DNA of 64,000 bases from Bradyrhizobium sp. LHD-71 (GCF_031157255.1 NZ_JAVIFX010000014.1:62001-126000), one strand, 5' to 3'; positions 38,695 through 48,195 are shown, counted from the first letter of the stretch. Translations and numbers: made by a program. Notes: generated by a model not told the origin, from the letters alone.

Positions 38695-40236
38695 GTGAAT
38701 TTGAGACGCACGACGATTGCGGCGCTCATGATTTTCGCGGCCGCCCATGTGTTCGCCCTCAACGCGGATGCGCAGGAAGGTCAGGCAACCGTCTGGCCCA
38801 CGAACGGCTGGCAGACGTCGACGCCGGAAGAGCAGGGCATGAGCTCTGAGGCGATCGCACGGCTGGTCGACGACGTCGGCATGTACAAGCAGGATAGCCT
38901 GCTGGTCGTCCGCAACGGCAGGATCGTGGCCGACGCCTATTACGCGCCTTACGTCGCCGGCATCAGGCACGATCTGCGATCGGTCACCAAGAGTGTCGTC
39001 GGCACGTTGATCGGCATCCTCGTCCAGCAAGGCAAGGTCGGGCTCGACCGACCGGTGGTCGATCTCTATTCCGATGTCACCATCGCGAACGCCGACGAGC
39101 GCAAGCGGGCGATCACGCCGCAGCACCTTCTCGACATGGCGTCAGGCATCGAATGGGTGGAGCGTCGCTATACGCCGGATGAAGCGATCTGGCGGATGCA
39201 CAAGAGTCCGAACCCGATGGAGTTCGTTCTGAACGAGCCGATGGCGCAGATGCCTGGAGCAAAGTTCAACTATAACGGCGGCAACACCTACCTTTTGTCG
39301 GCGTTGATCAACAGGACGACCGGTCAGAACGCGCTGGAGTTTGCGAAGAAGGAGCTGTTCGCGCCGCTCGGAATTACCGATGTCCGATGGCCCTGGACCG
39401 ACAAGCAGGGCATCACCAACGGCGAAAGCGGATTGTTTCTGGCGCCGCATGATGTGGCGAAGATCGGTTACCTTTACCTGCGCAACGGCATGTGGGACGG
39501 CAGGCAGGTCGTTTCCGCGTCCTGGGTCGAGCGGGCGCGGAAAGGGCAGGTCGATACCGATTTTGGAAAGTATGCGAACCTGTGGTGGTCGTTGCCGGCC
39601 CGGGACACGTTCATGGCGCTTGGCCGGCACGGACAGTTCATCGTCGTGCTGCCGAAACTTGATGTCGTCGCCGTCATGACCGGCGTCGTGCCCGATGGCG
39701 AACAGCGCTATCCGCTGCGCAAGCTGATAGATCACCTGCACAATGCGGCTCGATCCGACAAGCCGCTGGAGGCTGACCGTGAAGGCGAGGTGCTATTGAA
39801 GGCGGCGCTGCTTGCGGCCGCAACGGAAAAGCAGACGAACGTCTCGCCGGCATCGGAGTTGGCCGGCACGGTCTCGGGCAAGACGTGGCGCTTTGACGAC
39901 AACGCGCTGTTTGTGCGGACGGTCACGCTGAGTTTCGATGAAGTCGAACCGCGGTTTGGATTCACGACCTATGCCGCGCGAGATGGCGGCCCCGGCGCAG
40001 TCTATTCGGAGCCGCTGGGGGTTGATGGCCGCTCACGCGGCAAGCGGGCCGACTATGCCGTCGTCGCCAACAAGGCGGCGTGGCTGGATGGCCATACGTT
40101 CGAGATCCAGCGCCGTTTCCTTGGTAACGGCCAGCTGGCATTCTGGACGTTCCACTTCGATAACGACAAGCTGAAGCTCCGTTTCAGAAACACCGATGGC
40201 TTCTCGACGGAGCTGAGCGGCGAACGGGTGAATTGA
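38695..40236 (+). CDS. Secreted serine hydrolase (beta-lactamase/class C fold)
   Basis: 513 aa from GTG, with AGGTGG about 5 nt upstream. A signal peptide (ALMIFAAAHVFALNADA) is followed by the beta-lactamase-related domain with catalytic SxxK (SVTK, Ser96-Lys99), YxN near 190 (FNYNGGNT) and a late HGQF segment in place of KTG. The C-terminal 130 residues form an extra domain. Acts in the periplasm on ester or amide substrates; specificity unknown. Confidence 0.9.
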   Translation: MNLRRTTIAALMIFAAAHVFALNADAQEGQATVWPTNGWQTSTPEEQGMSSEAIARLVDDVGMYKQDSLLVVRNGRIVADAYYAPYVAGIRHDLRSVTKSVVGTLIGILVQQGKVGLDRPVVDLYSDVTIANADERKRAITPQHLLDMASGIEWVERRYTPDEAIWRMHKSPNPMEFVLNEPMAQMPGAKFNYNGGNTYLLSALINRTTGQNALEFAKKELFAPLGITDVRWPWTDKQGITNGESGLFLAPHDVAKIGYLYLRNGMWDGRQVVSASWVERARKGQVDTDFGKYANLWWSLPARDTFMALGRHGQFIVVLPKLDVVAVMTGVVPDGEQRYPLRKLIDHLHNAARSDKPLEADREGEVLLKAALLAAATEKQTNVSPASELAGTVSGKTWRFDDNALFVRTVTLSFDEVEPRFGFTTYAARDGGPGAVYSEPLGVDGRSRGKRADYAVVANKAAWLDGHTFEIQRRFLGNGQLAFWTFHFDNDKLKLRFRNTDGFSTELSGERVN

Positions 40237-40391
40237 CGCGCGTTCCTCCAGCGTGGACCGATAGCTTCCGCGCGTGCTATGTACGCAGGCGTTGAGGATG
40301 ACGAACATGTTGGTTGGCTGCTTTCGACCCTGAAGGTTGCCTGCACGCGCTTTGAATTCCAGAGTGTGCTTTTCCTGCTCAAGGCCTCTCC

Positions 40392-42164
40392 ATGAACGCT
40401 CCATCCGTGGCGTCAGACGCGCCGATCGCCTCGTTCGTTCCCGAGCTCGACACCATTGCCGCCGCCGCCATGGCCGACTGGAAGGTTCCGGGCGCTGCCG
40501 TTGCGGTGGTGCAAAATGGCAAAGTCATACTGCTCAAAGCGTATGGCCAGCGTGATGTCGAAGCGAACCTGCCGGTCACCACCGGTACACAGTTCCTGAT
40601 CTGCTCGATCACCAAATCATTCACTGCCACCGGCATGGCGCTCTTGCACAACGAGAGACGTCTCGATTGGACCAAACCGGTGCGCGACTACATCCCTGAG
40701 TTTCGCCTGCACGATCCGGTGGCGACCGAGCGGATCACCGTGGGCGATTTGCTGTGCCACCATTCCGGCTTGCCGCGTCATGATTGGGTGTGGATGCCCG
40801 GCGATATATCACGGGATGAGATGCTCACCGCCATGCGGCACCTCGAACCGAGCCGCGACATCCGCGCGGCCTGGCAGTACAACAACCTCGGCTACAACAT
40901 TGCCGGGGCGGTCATCGAGCGCGTCACCGGTACGAGCTACGAAAGCTTCATGCGGAAGCGGCTCACAGACAAGCTCGGCATGTCCGTCAGTTTCACCGTC
41001 GATGCGCTTGCCGCGGCGGAGGATGCGGCGGTGCCCTACGCGATCAACGAGAATACGGTGTTGCGGACGAAGTATTGGCCCATCACCTCCACGGCGGCTG
41101 GAGCGATCAACACGTCGATCACAGACATTGCGAGCTGGCTGCAACTGCATCTCGACAAGGGCAAGTTCGACGGCGAGCAATTGCTGCCGGCAACCTCGAT
41201 CGCGGAGTTGCATGCTCCGCGTGCGTATGTCGCTGCGCCGGAGTTCGCCGAGTTCGGACCGTGGCATTACGGCCGGGGCTTTGTCTCGACGACCTATCGC
41301 GGCGATCGTCTGGCGTCTCATTCCGGTGGCTGGATCGGCTGGGGTACGCTGATGACCGTTCTGCCGGAGAACGGGATCGGCGTCGCCGTCTTCACCAACC
41401 GCAGTTCAAACCCGGTAACCGATATCCTGACGCGATACATCATCGATCGGCTGCGGGGCCGGGAGACTGTCAATTGGCTCGAAAGATACGGTGAACGGCG
41501 GCGCAAGGCGCTGGCGCAAATCCAGACCGACAAGGACGCGAGGCAGAAAGCACGCCATCAAAATACCCGGCCCTCGCGCGTGCTTGCAGACTACGCCGGA
41601 GACTACGAGCATCCCGCCTATCGGGTGATGTCGGTCACCGAGGAGGGAGGCGCGTTGCGCTGGGCCTGGCGTGGTATGTCGGGAGTGCTTGAGCACCGCC
41701 ACTATGAGACCTTCGAACTGCCGGAGGTGCCGGATAGATTGTTTCCCGACCGGCTCCCCATCACGTTCTCGACCGATCGTGATGGCAATCTCGTCAGCCT
41801 GTCGGCGCCACTTGAGCCGATGGTCAAGGACATCGTGTTTGTGCGTCGCGCCGTCGGTGACTGCACGGATCCGGCGTTTCGTCAGGCGTGCATCGGCGTG
41901 TTCACGACTGGCGCCACCACGCATCAGGTAACGCGGGATGCCGATGGCAATCTCATGCTGAAGCCTGATGACCAGCCGGCCTATCGGCTGGCGCCGCATC
42001 AAGGGCGGAAATTTCGCATCGTCGAACTGGACGGCTACGTCGTGGAATTTCTCGGTGAGGATGCTCGCGTCGACGAAATCATCTTCCATCAGCCGAACGG
42101 CACGTTTCAGGCGAAGCGGGTGGAGGCCGCCACACCGCAGGAGCCGCCCGTCAGCTCGCCTTGA
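40392..42164 (+). CDS. Serine hydrolase (beta-lactamase/class C fold)
   Basis: 590 aa, without an obvious signal peptide. SxxK is SITK (Ser72-Lys75), YxN is YNN in WQYNNLGYNIAGAVIE (about 160), and the third motif is HSGG in RLASHSGGWIGWG. Residues about 370-590 form a DUF3471-like C-terminal region (YAGDYEHPAYRVMSVTEEGGALRW). Second such enzyme in tandem with the 38695 gene but different in localisation. Its 3' end overlaps the next convergent gene by 14 nt. Confidence 0.9.
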   Translation: MNAPSVASDAPIASFVPELDTIAAAAMADWKVPGAAVAVVQNGKVILLKAYGQRDVEANLPVTTGTQFLICSITKSFTATGMALLHNERRLDWTKPVRDYIPEFRLHDPVATERITVGDLLCHHSGLPRHDWVWMPGDISRDEMLTAMRHLEPSRDIRAAWQYNNLGYNIAGAVIERVTGTSYESFMRKRLTDKLGMSVSFTVDALAAAEDAAVPYAINENTVLRTKYWPITSTAAGAINTSITDIASWLQLHLDKGKFDGEQLLPATSIAELHAPRAYVAAPEFAEFGPWHYGRGFVSTTYRGDRLASHSGGWIGWGTLMTVLPENGIGVAVFTNRSSNPVTDILTRYIIDRLRGRETVNWLERYGERRRKALAQIQTDKDARQKARHQNTRPSRVLADYAGDYEHPAYRVMSVTEEGGALRWAWRGMSGVLEHRHYETFELPEVPDRLFPDRLPITFSTDRDGNLVSLSAPLEPMVKDIVFVRRAVGDCTDPAFRQACIGVFTTGATTHQVTRDADGNLMLKPDDQPAYRLAPHQGRKFRIVELDGYVVEFLGEDARVDEIIFHQPNGTFQAKRVEAATPQEPPVSSP

Positions 42165-43137
42165 TCCCGAGCTCCTTGATGAGCCGGGCGTACTTTTCGG
42201 AATCGGCGCGTGCGACCTTGCCGAGGTCTTCCGGGGTGCCGCCGATCGGCTCGACCACGCCCTTGGTGAAATTCTCCAGCAGCTTCGGATCGGTGAGGGC
42301 CTTGTTCATCTCGCTGTTGAGCCGCGCGATGATCGCGGGTGGCGTGCCTTTCGGAACGAACGCGCCGTACCAGGCGTCCAGCACCATGCCCTTGAAGCCT
42401 GCTTCCTCCAGTGTCGGCACGTCTTTCAGGATCGGTGACCGCGCCGAGGCCGATTGCGCCAGCAGCCGCAGCGTGCCGGCGTCATAATGCGGCTTCAGCG
42501 CCGTCGGTCCGAGGAAGGCGATCTTCACATGCGCGGCGATCAGGTCGTTGATCGCCTGACCGGCGCCACGATAGGGCACGTGATCGAGCCGGATGCCGGC
42601 CTCGCGCTTGAACCACTCGCCGACCACATGCTGGTTGGTGCCGACGCCCGAGGTCGCAAAGCCGAGTCCCGGGTTGGCCTTCACATGCGCAATCAGCTCG
42701 GCGACGTTCTTCACGCCGAGGGTGGAGTGCACCGCGAGGATCTGTGATTGCCGTCCGAGATAGCAGACCGGGACCAGCTCCTTGGTGTAGTCGTGCGCCA
42801 GACCCATGATGTGCGGCGCGCTCGCCGCGTTGTCGTTGGTGATGAGCACCGTGTAGCCGTCCGGCTCGCTCTTCATGGCGAGATCCATGCCGAGCGTTCC
42901 ACCGGCACCGGTGCGGTTTTCGACGACGACCTGCTGACCGAGCGTGCGCGTCAGGACGTCACCGACCTGCCGCGCGATGAAATCGATGGCGCCGCCCGGC
43001 GCCAGCGGCACGATGAAGTGCACGTTCCGGCCCGGCCAGTTGCCCTGCGCCATCGCGCGTGAAGGGGCCATCGCGCCCGCCATGGTGAGCCCCGCGGCCG
43101 CTCCCGCAATGAACCCGCGTCGCCCGATGCTGGCCAT
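42151..43137 (-). CDS. Bug/TctC-family solute-binding protein
   Basis: 328 aa from MASIGRRGFIAG (GGGAGG upstream). A twin-arginine-like signal (GRRGFIAGAAAGLTMAGA) precedes VHFIVPLAPGGAIDFIARQV, QQVVVENRTGAGGTLG and the C-terminal DPKLLENFTKGVVEPIGGTPEDL, all typical of the tripartite tricarboxylate transporter receptor family. It binds carboxylates in the periplasm; TctA/TctB partners are not nearby. Confidence 0.93.
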   Translation of the reverse strand: MASIGRRGFIAGAAAGLTMAGAMAPSRAMAQGNWPGRNVHFIVPLAPGGAIDFIARQVGDVLTRTLGQQVVVENRTGAGGTLGMDLAMKSEPDGYTVLITNDNAASAPHIMGLAHDYTKELVPVCYLGRQSQILAVHSTLGVKNVAELIAHVKANPGLGFATSGVGTNQHVVGEWFKREAGIRLDHVPYRGAGQAINDLIAAHVKIAFLGPTALKPHYDAGTLRLLAQSASARSPILKDVPTLEEAGFKGMVLDAWYGAFVPKGTPPAIIARLNSEMNKALTDPKLLENFTKGVVEPIGGTPEDLGKVARADSEKYARLIKELGIKAS

Positions 43138-43322
43138 GCCGTTCCTCCCAGACCGAGTTTTTATTTTTTTGATTTGCGGCAAGCTTCTCGTATTTCAGCG
43201 CCTGCCGCAACAGCGGATGCAACGCAAAAGGCCAGGCGCTGTCACGGGCCGCAAGGCGAGCCCGGATCCAGGCGGGACGATTCCCCGCGATGCGCTTTGC
43301 GTCAGTGCGCGGGGCTTTTGCT

Positions 43323-44621
43323 TCAGTGGGCGGGGCTCGGCGTCGGGCGCTGGAAGCGCAGCCAGATCACTGCGGCCGCGGCGGCAAGGATCAGCAGCAC
43401 CGAGAACCAGTTGAGCGGGTACCAGCCCCAGCGATCCTGCAGGAAGCCGGCCATGAAGCTCGACGTCGCCGTGGTGCCGAACACAAGGAAATCATTGAGC
43501 GCCTGGCTCTTGCCGCGTTCGTTCGGCCGGTAGCAGGTCGTCACCAGCGTGGTGGCGCCGACGAACAGGAAGTTCCAGCCGATGCCGTTGAGGGTCAGCG
43601 CGATGCGGAAATTCCATTCCGTCATGCCGCTGAGCGCGACCGCGACGCCGGCCAGCATCAGCGCGGCGCCCCAGGCCATCACGGTGGTGGTGCCGAAGCG
43701 GTTGATCAGGTTGCCGGTGAAGAACGACGGCACGAACATGCCGAGCACGTGCACGAAGATCACCCAATGCGCTTCCGCGTGCGGAAATCCGCAGCCGACG
43801 ATCGCCAGCGGCGATGCGCTCATGATGAAGGACATGGTGCCGAACGCCAGCATGCCGGCGACGGCCGAGGCGATGAAGCGCGGCTGGCTCGCGATCTCCC
43901 ACAGCGGACGCGGCGGCGCCAGCACCTCGGCCTCGACCGCGGGTGAGGCCGAGGTGGCGACCGCCGGAAACTTGATGAACGACATGATCGTGAACACGAC
44001 GATGTGCAGGCCGAGGATCGCCGCGTAAGTCGCAAGGTAGAGCGGCATTACGAGATCATGGGTCACGCGCACGAGGCTCGGGCCGATGACGGCTGCGGCG
44101 ACGCCGCCGGCCGTCACCCATGAGATCGCCTTGGCGCGGTAGTGCATCGGCACCAGCTCGGCGGCGGCGAAGCGATACATCTGCAGGCAGGCGACGGCGT
44201 AGCCGAGGATCAATCCGCCGCCGCACATGGCGAGGAAGTTGCCGGTGAACAGCCCGAAGCACATGACGATCGCGCCGGCCATGCCGAACAACGAGCCGAC
44301 GCGGAAGCCGATGCTGCGTCCGACGCGCTGCATCAGCAGCGCCGCCGGGAACACCCAGAGCATCACGCCGATGTGCTGCATGGTGACGGGCAGGTTGGCG
44401 AGATCAGGCCGGTGATAGAAGGTGATGACGGACAGTCCGGTCGCCGCGAACATCATGGTGTTGCAGGACTGGCCGACAGCCTGGCAGCACGTCAGCAGCA
44501 TCAGGTTGCGGTACGCAGGCCGGTCGAGACGTTGCGGCTGTTCGGGCTTCGGTGCGTCAACGGATTGCGGCGCGCGATCGGTCTCCGGCTTGAGCCCGGA
44601 TTTTGGGTTTATTGCATCCAT
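43323..44621 (-). CDS. MFS transporter
   Basis: 432 aa from MDAINPKSGL. Twelve hydrophobic segments in two halves separated by a loop near 210-235 (SASPAVEAEVLAPPRPL). QRVGRSIGFRVGSLFG after helix 2 is the MFS A-like motif, and the second half ends with NERGKSQALNDFLVFGTT. Substrate unknown. Confidence 0.9.
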   Translation of the reverse strand: MDAINPKSGLKPETDRAPQSVDAPKPEQPQRLDRPAYRNLMLLTCCQAVGQSCNTMMFAATGLSVITFYHRPDLANLPVTMQHIGVMLWVFPAALLMQRVGRSIGFRVGSLFGMAGAIVMCFGLFTGNFLAMCGGGLILGYAVACLQMYRFAAAELVPMHYRAKAISWVTAGGVAAAVIGPSLVRVTHDLVMPLYLATYAAILGLHIVVFTIMSFIKFPAVATSASPAVEAEVLAPPRPLWEIASQPRFIASAVAGMLAFGTMSFIMSASPLAIVGCGFPHAEAHWVIFVHVLGMFVPSFFTGNLINRFGTTTVMAWGAALMLAGVAVALSGMTEWNFRIALTLNGIGWNFLFVGATTLVTTCYRPNERGKSQALNDFLVFGTTATSSFMAGFLQDRWGWYPLNWFSVLLILAAAAAVIWLRFQRPTPSPAH

Positions 44622-44795
44622 TCTTCTTGGGCCCGGCTCCGACAACCATGCGCGGGGTTGACGCCTCTCGGCGCGCGCACCCGCGATCGAGAAGCGTGTA
44701 CTACGCAATCGCAGATTTGGAGAGGATTTTTGCTGCCTGAGCCCCAGTCAGGAGGAGGGTCTGCTATGCCGGAGGTGACGCCCGGTTTGCTGGCT
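44622..44795. other. Gap before the phage-derived module
   Basis: 174 bases without a gene; includes the MFS promoter region. Nothing else recognised. Confidence 0.4.
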
Positions 44796-45164
44796 TTATG
44801 ACGCGGCCGCGAGCACGGGCAGGGTGGCGTCGCGGTCGGCGAGCGCGGTCCACGCTTCGTCGAGTTCGGCGGTCACTTCGCCGGTCGCCAGCAGACTGTC
44901 GACGGTCCGTTCGAACAGTGTCTGCGCCTCGGCTGTCGTCCGTTGCCATTGCGTACGCGCCGCATCGCGCGCGCGGTTCGCGCGCGGCCCGGTGACGCCG
45001 AGCAGCGCGTGCATCGTCGCATCGAACTCCGCCTTCTGCCGACGCGTCGCCTGGTCGAAGTACCAGCCGGCGTCCTGCTCGGCCGCCCGCACGCGGCGCT
45101 GCGCATCTGCGGCCGCGTGGGCCGTCCAGTCGTCCTGCAGGTGGTTTCGCGTGTAATACGACAT
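44796..45164 (-). CDS. Small helical protein beside the S24 repressor
   Basis: 122 aa, charged and helical throughout (DDWTAHAAADAQRRVRAAEQDAGWYF, QTLFERTVDSLLATGEVTAELDEAWTAL). No domain recognised. Its promoter region (45165-45280) carries an 11-bp motif repeated in the divergent repressor/Cro-like region, which suggests control by the S24 repressor. Confidence 0.65.
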   Translation of the reverse strand: MSYYTRNHLQDDWTAHAAADAQRRVRAAEQDAGWYFDQATRRQKAEFDATMHALLGVTGPRANRARDAARTQWQRTTAEAQTLFERTVDSLLATGEVTAELDEAWTALADRDATLPVLAAAS

Positions 45165-45220
45165 TGCTTTCGCCGGGAACTTTTTCGGAATCGCCGAAAC
45201 AGTTCCAGTCGAAATTTTGC

Positions 45221-45231
45221 AAAATCAGAAA
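45221..45231. promoter_or_regulatory. Candidate S24-repressor operator, site 1
   Basis: AAAATCAGAAA, an exact match to 45955-45965, in the short gap upstream of the 44796-45164 gene. Confidence 0.35.
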
Positions 45232-45280
45232 CAAGCTGTGTGCAAACCTGTGAACAACGCCGCCGCCGATTCGCGAGGTC

Positions 45281-45889
45281 CTATCGCCGCCGCGCGACCT
45301 TGGCCGGTTTGCGGTTGGCGATGCGGGCGATCTGCCCGGCGCGGATGACGAGGTAGATCTCGCCGATCCATTCGAGCTTGACGTTCTCGATCGGCTTGGC
45401 GTTCCAGCTCGTCAGCGTCGCCACCGCGCGGGTCCTGCCCTGCGTGATCGTCTTCAGATAGCGCCGGCCGTCCTTGGTGCGCACCGTGGCCTCCTCACCG
45501 TAGAACGTTTCGGTCGCGCGCTTCTGCTCGGCCCAGACCACGACGATGTCGCCGGAATCATAGCGCGGCATCATCGATTCGCCCTTGACTTCAAAGGCGA
45601 TCAGCTCGCCCGGCAGCGCGATCGGCACGCGCACGGTGCCGAGGTCGTCGGCGACCACCTGCTCGTAGTCCGGCTCGATGTCGCCGCCGGCGCCGACCCG
45701 TCCCATGATCGGCACGCGGTCGAGCTCGAGATACTCGACGATCAGCGGCAGCTCGTTGGCGCGGATGTTGCGATCGCCGGCGAGGATCTCGGTGATCGCC
45801 GAATTGCGCAGCCCGAGATGCGTGGCAAGTCCGCCCTTGCTCTTACCCGTGCGCTTCAGCGCATCGATCATCTGCTTGGGGGTGATCAT
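45281..45889 (-). CDS. Phage-type XRE/S24 (LexA-like) repressor
   Basis: 202 aa from MITPKQMIDAL (AGAGGACG upstream). The N-terminal HTH (ALKRTGKSKGGLATHLGLRNSAITEILAGD) is followed from about 80 by an S24 autopeptidase-type domain with the Ser nucleophile in VKGESMMPRYDSGD and a Lys in RYLKTI. Such proteins repress prophage genes and may self-cleave after RecA activation. It faces the Cro-like gene across a 117-bp operator region. Confidence 0.92.
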   Translation of the reverse strand: MITPKQMIDALKRTGKSKGGLATHLGLRNSAITEILAGDRNIRANELPLIVEYLELDRVPIMGRVGAGGDIEPDYEQVVADDLGTVRVPIALPGELIAFEVKGESMMPRYDSGDIVVVWAEQKRATETFYGEEATVRTKDGRRYLKTITQGRTRAVATLTSWNAKPIENVKLEWIGEIYLVIRAGQIARIANRKPAKVARRR

Positions 45890-45930
45890 GAACGTCCTCT
45901 TTATTCCCACATGGCGGCCCATCTTTCTGT

Positions 45931-45965
45931 GTTTCAGAAAAAATAGCAATGCGGAAAATCAGAAA
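45931..45965. promoter_or_regulatory. Candidate operators between repressor and Cro-like gene
   Basis: TTTCTG-TGTTT-CAGAAA inverted repeat (about 45924-45940) and an AAAATCAGAAA site at 45955-45965 in the divergent promoter region. Confidence 0.4.
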
Positions 45966-46005
45966 TATGCTTGACTGGAATTTCGCTGCCCTTGAAACTA
46001 TTCCC

Positions 46006-46248
46006 ATGAACCCGGCAGCAAACATCATCGCGCGTCTCGGCGGCGAGGCGCAGGTCTCCTTCATCACCGGCACGGCCTACACCGCGCCCTACCGCTGGCA
46101 GGCGGCGAGGGCGAAGGGCGGCACCGGCGGCGTCATTCCGCAGCGCCATCACCGCAGGCTGATCGACCACGCCCGCGCCAACGGCATTCCGCTCGACGCG
46201 GAAGAATTCCTGCCGGCGAGCAACAAAGACGAGGAGACGCCCAGATGA
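46006..46248 (+). CDS. Cro-like phage regulator (carph-isopro-type)
   Basis: 80 aa from MNPAANIIARLGGEAQ. NIIARLGGEAQVSFITGTAYTAPYRWQAARAKGG, then VIPQRHHRRLIDHARANGIPL, is the pattern of small phage/prophage regulators that carry a carph-isopro-type HTH. It is divergent from the S24 repressor, as expected for a Cro role (inference). Confidence 0.75.
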   Translation: MNPAANIIARLGGEAQVSFITGTAYTAPYRWQAARAKGGTGGVIPQRHHRRLIDHARANGIPLDAEEFLPASNKDEETPR

Positions 46249-46282
46249 TGACGGTTGCGGGCGGGGACAATGAGGGCCTCGC

Positions 46283-46774
46283 ATGACGATGCTTGATCTC
46301 CTGCAACAGGCGCGCAAGGCGCGGCTGCAACGCATCGCCTCGCGTGCGGTCGCGCAGACGCCGTCTGCAGCTACAACGACGACTGCAGGGGCTGTGAAGT
46401 GGAGTCCGCCCGCGCCCGGCGCCGATCGCCAGTACGAGCGCGCGTGGGCGGTGGAGATCCTCGGCGCTTCCGGCAAGGCGAGGTCTGCCAAACCGGCGGT
46501 CAGCGACATCCTGCGCGCCGTCGCGCGCCACTATGACGTTCGCCGCGACGACCTGCTCGCGACACGCAGGACGCGCGACGTGGTTCGGCCGCGCCAGGTC
46601 GCGATGTATCTCGCGAGGCAGCTCACCGCGAAGAGCTTTCCCGAAATCGCGCGCAGCTTCCGCCGCGACCACGCCACCGTCATCCATGCCGCGCGCACGG
46701 TCTCACGGCTGCTCGCGCACGATGACGAACTCGCCGCGGATATCGCCCGTATCCGCGAGATGCTGGAGGACTAG
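46283..46774 (+). CDS. DnaA domain IV-like phage replication protein
   Basis: 163 aa. Residues about 75-150 (SDILRAVARHYDVRRDDLLATRRTRDVVRPRQVAMYLARQLTAKSFPEIARSFRRDHATVIHA) match DnaA C-terminal domain IV, including the helix-turn-helix and the DHATVIHA signature that contacts DnaA boxes. The AAA+ part is absent. Probably an origin-binding protein of the phage module. Confidence 0.9.
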   Translation: MTMLDLLQQARKARLQRIASRAVAQTPSAATTTTAGAVKWSPPAPGADRQYERAWAVEILGASGKARSAKPAVSDILRAVARHYDVRRDDLLATRRTRDVVRPRQVAMYLARQLTAKSFPEIARSFRRDHATVIHAARTVSRLLAHDDELAADIARIREMLED

Positions 46775-47635
46775 ATGGCGCGCATCCGAACCATCAAGCC
46801 GGAATTCTGGAGCAGCGAGCAGGTGATGAACTGCGAGCCGCTGGCGCGCCTTCTGTTCATCGGCCTGTGGAATTTCGCCGACGATCTCGGCCACATCCCG
46901 AAGTCGCTGCGCACCATCAAGGCGCAGGTGTTTCCCGGCGATGCGATCGAGCCGGCCGAGATCGAGCGCCTGCTGGCGCAGCTCGTTCAGAACGCCTTGC
47001 TCGTGGAGTACGTCGCCGAGGGCCGGGCCTATCTCGCCGTCACCGGCTGGAAGAAGCATCAGAAGATCGACCGACCCTCGGCGCGATATCCCGTGCCGTC
47101 CACCGAACCTTCGACGGACCTTCAGCGAGCGCTCGCCGAGCCTTCGCTTGCGGAAGGGAAGGGAGAGGAGGGGAGTCTAGTCGAAACGAAGGGAAGCGAA
47201 ACGGACGCGGGCGCGCGCGAACTTCGATTGATTGCAGATTTGCAGGCGGGAATCGCCAGGGCCTTCGCGGCGGCAAATGCGCCGGGCGTGCCCGACACCT
47301 CGCGCGCGGCGATGTGGATCAGCCAGGGCTACGAGGCCTCGATCATCCTTGCCGTCGTCACCGAGCTTCTGCAGCGCAAACCGTCGATCAGCTCGTTGAA
47401 CTACTTCGATCCCGCGATCCGCGAGGCGCACGCAAGCCGGACGCCGCGCCGCATCGAGGTCGGCCCGGAGCCGCCGAAGGACTGGGACAAGCAGGTGCAG
47501 CGCTTCAAGCGCGGCCTTCCATGGACGACGAGGATCTGGGGGCCGGAGCCCGGACTGGGCGGCTGTCAGGTGCCACGCGAGATCCTCGAACGATACGGCT
47601 ACATCACCCCGAAAAAACCGGAGAATGCAGGTTGA
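46775..47635 (+). CDS. Phage replisome organiser-like protein
   Basis: 286 aa. The N-terminus MARIRTIKPEFWSSEQVMN, then LFIGLWNFADDLGHIPKSLRTIKAQVFPGD, is typical of phage replication initiators with a winged-helix domain (about 1-95). A flexible linker follows, and a C-terminal helical domain (about 150-250) could bind the helicase loader. Starts immediately after the DnaA-like gene, which it overlaps in transcription. Confidence 0.85.
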   Translation: MARIRTIKPEFWSSEQVMNCEPLARLLFIGLWNFADDLGHIPKSLRTIKAQVFPGDAIEPAEIERLLAQLVQNALLVEYVAEGRAYLAVTGWKKHQKIDRPSARYPVPSTEPSTDLQRALAEPSLAEGKGEEGSLVETKGSETDAGARELRLIADLQAGIARAFAAANAPGVPDTSRAAMWISQGYEASIILAVVTELLQRKPSISSLNYFDPAIREAHASRTPRRIEVGPEPPKDWDKQVQRFKRGLPWTTRIWGPEPGLGGCQVPREILERYGYITPKKPENAG

Positions 47636-48195
47636 AAGCAAAACGCAGAAAGCCGTCGGCGCCGTTCGCGCCGGCATCAGTTGCAGTGCATGGCCGCCGC
47701 GCGGCCAGGATGAGGCTCCAGGCGGACACTGCCGAGATCGAGGTCGATGATCCGCATGCGGCGCGTGCCGGCGAGAAGATCACGGTGCTGCGGCAGTTGC
47801 GCAGCGATCCGCTCGCGCGGCTGCACAGCCATCGGCAGATCGACGAGGCGCAGTATCGCGCCGGCCGCGCCTTCCAGCGCGACTGGGAGGTGGCCGAACG
47901 CGGCGTCCACGCGATCGATCTCACCCGCGAGCGCGTCGACGGCGGCCAGACACCCGAACCCCTGTCCGAGCGGCAGGCCCGCGCCCGCAAGCGTCTGATC
48001 GAACGCGAGCGCGTGCTCGGCCGCACCATGCACCGCGTGATCCATGCCGTGCTCGTCGACGGTCTCAGCATGGAGCTGCTCGCCCAGCGCCTGTTCAACC
48101 GCGAGGGCGAGGTGGCGGCGAAATACTACGGCCGCCTGTTTCGCGACGCGCTGGACGTGCTCGCGGTCGAATACGGCCTGGCGGGGAGGGCATGA
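47632..48195 (+). CDS. DUF6456-type protein (TTG start)
   Basis: 187 aa from TTG; the TTGA overlap with the preceding stop indicates coupling. LARLHSHRQIDEAQYRAGRAFQRDWEVAERG and EPLSERQARARKRLIERERVLG, then VIHAVLVDGLSMELLAQRLFNREGEVAAKYYG, resemble the DUF6456 family common in alphaproteobacterial phage-derived regions. Probably an HTH-like protein; function unknown. Confidence 0.8.
   Translation: MKAKRRKPSAPFAPASVAVHGRRAARMRLQADTAEIEVDDPHAARAGEKITVLRQLRSDPLARLHSHRQIDEAQYRAGRAFQRDWEVAERGVHAIDLTRERVDGGQTPEPLSERQARARKRLIERERVLGRTMHRVIHAVLVDGLSMELLAQRLFNREGEVAAKYYGRLFRDALDVLAVEYGLAGRA

Noticed and set aside
43270-43322. Terminator between the MFS and Bug/TctC genes
   Set aside because: There is a CCCCGCG/CGCGGGG hairpin, but its T-run faces the wrong strand for the genes present, so no terminator is claimed.
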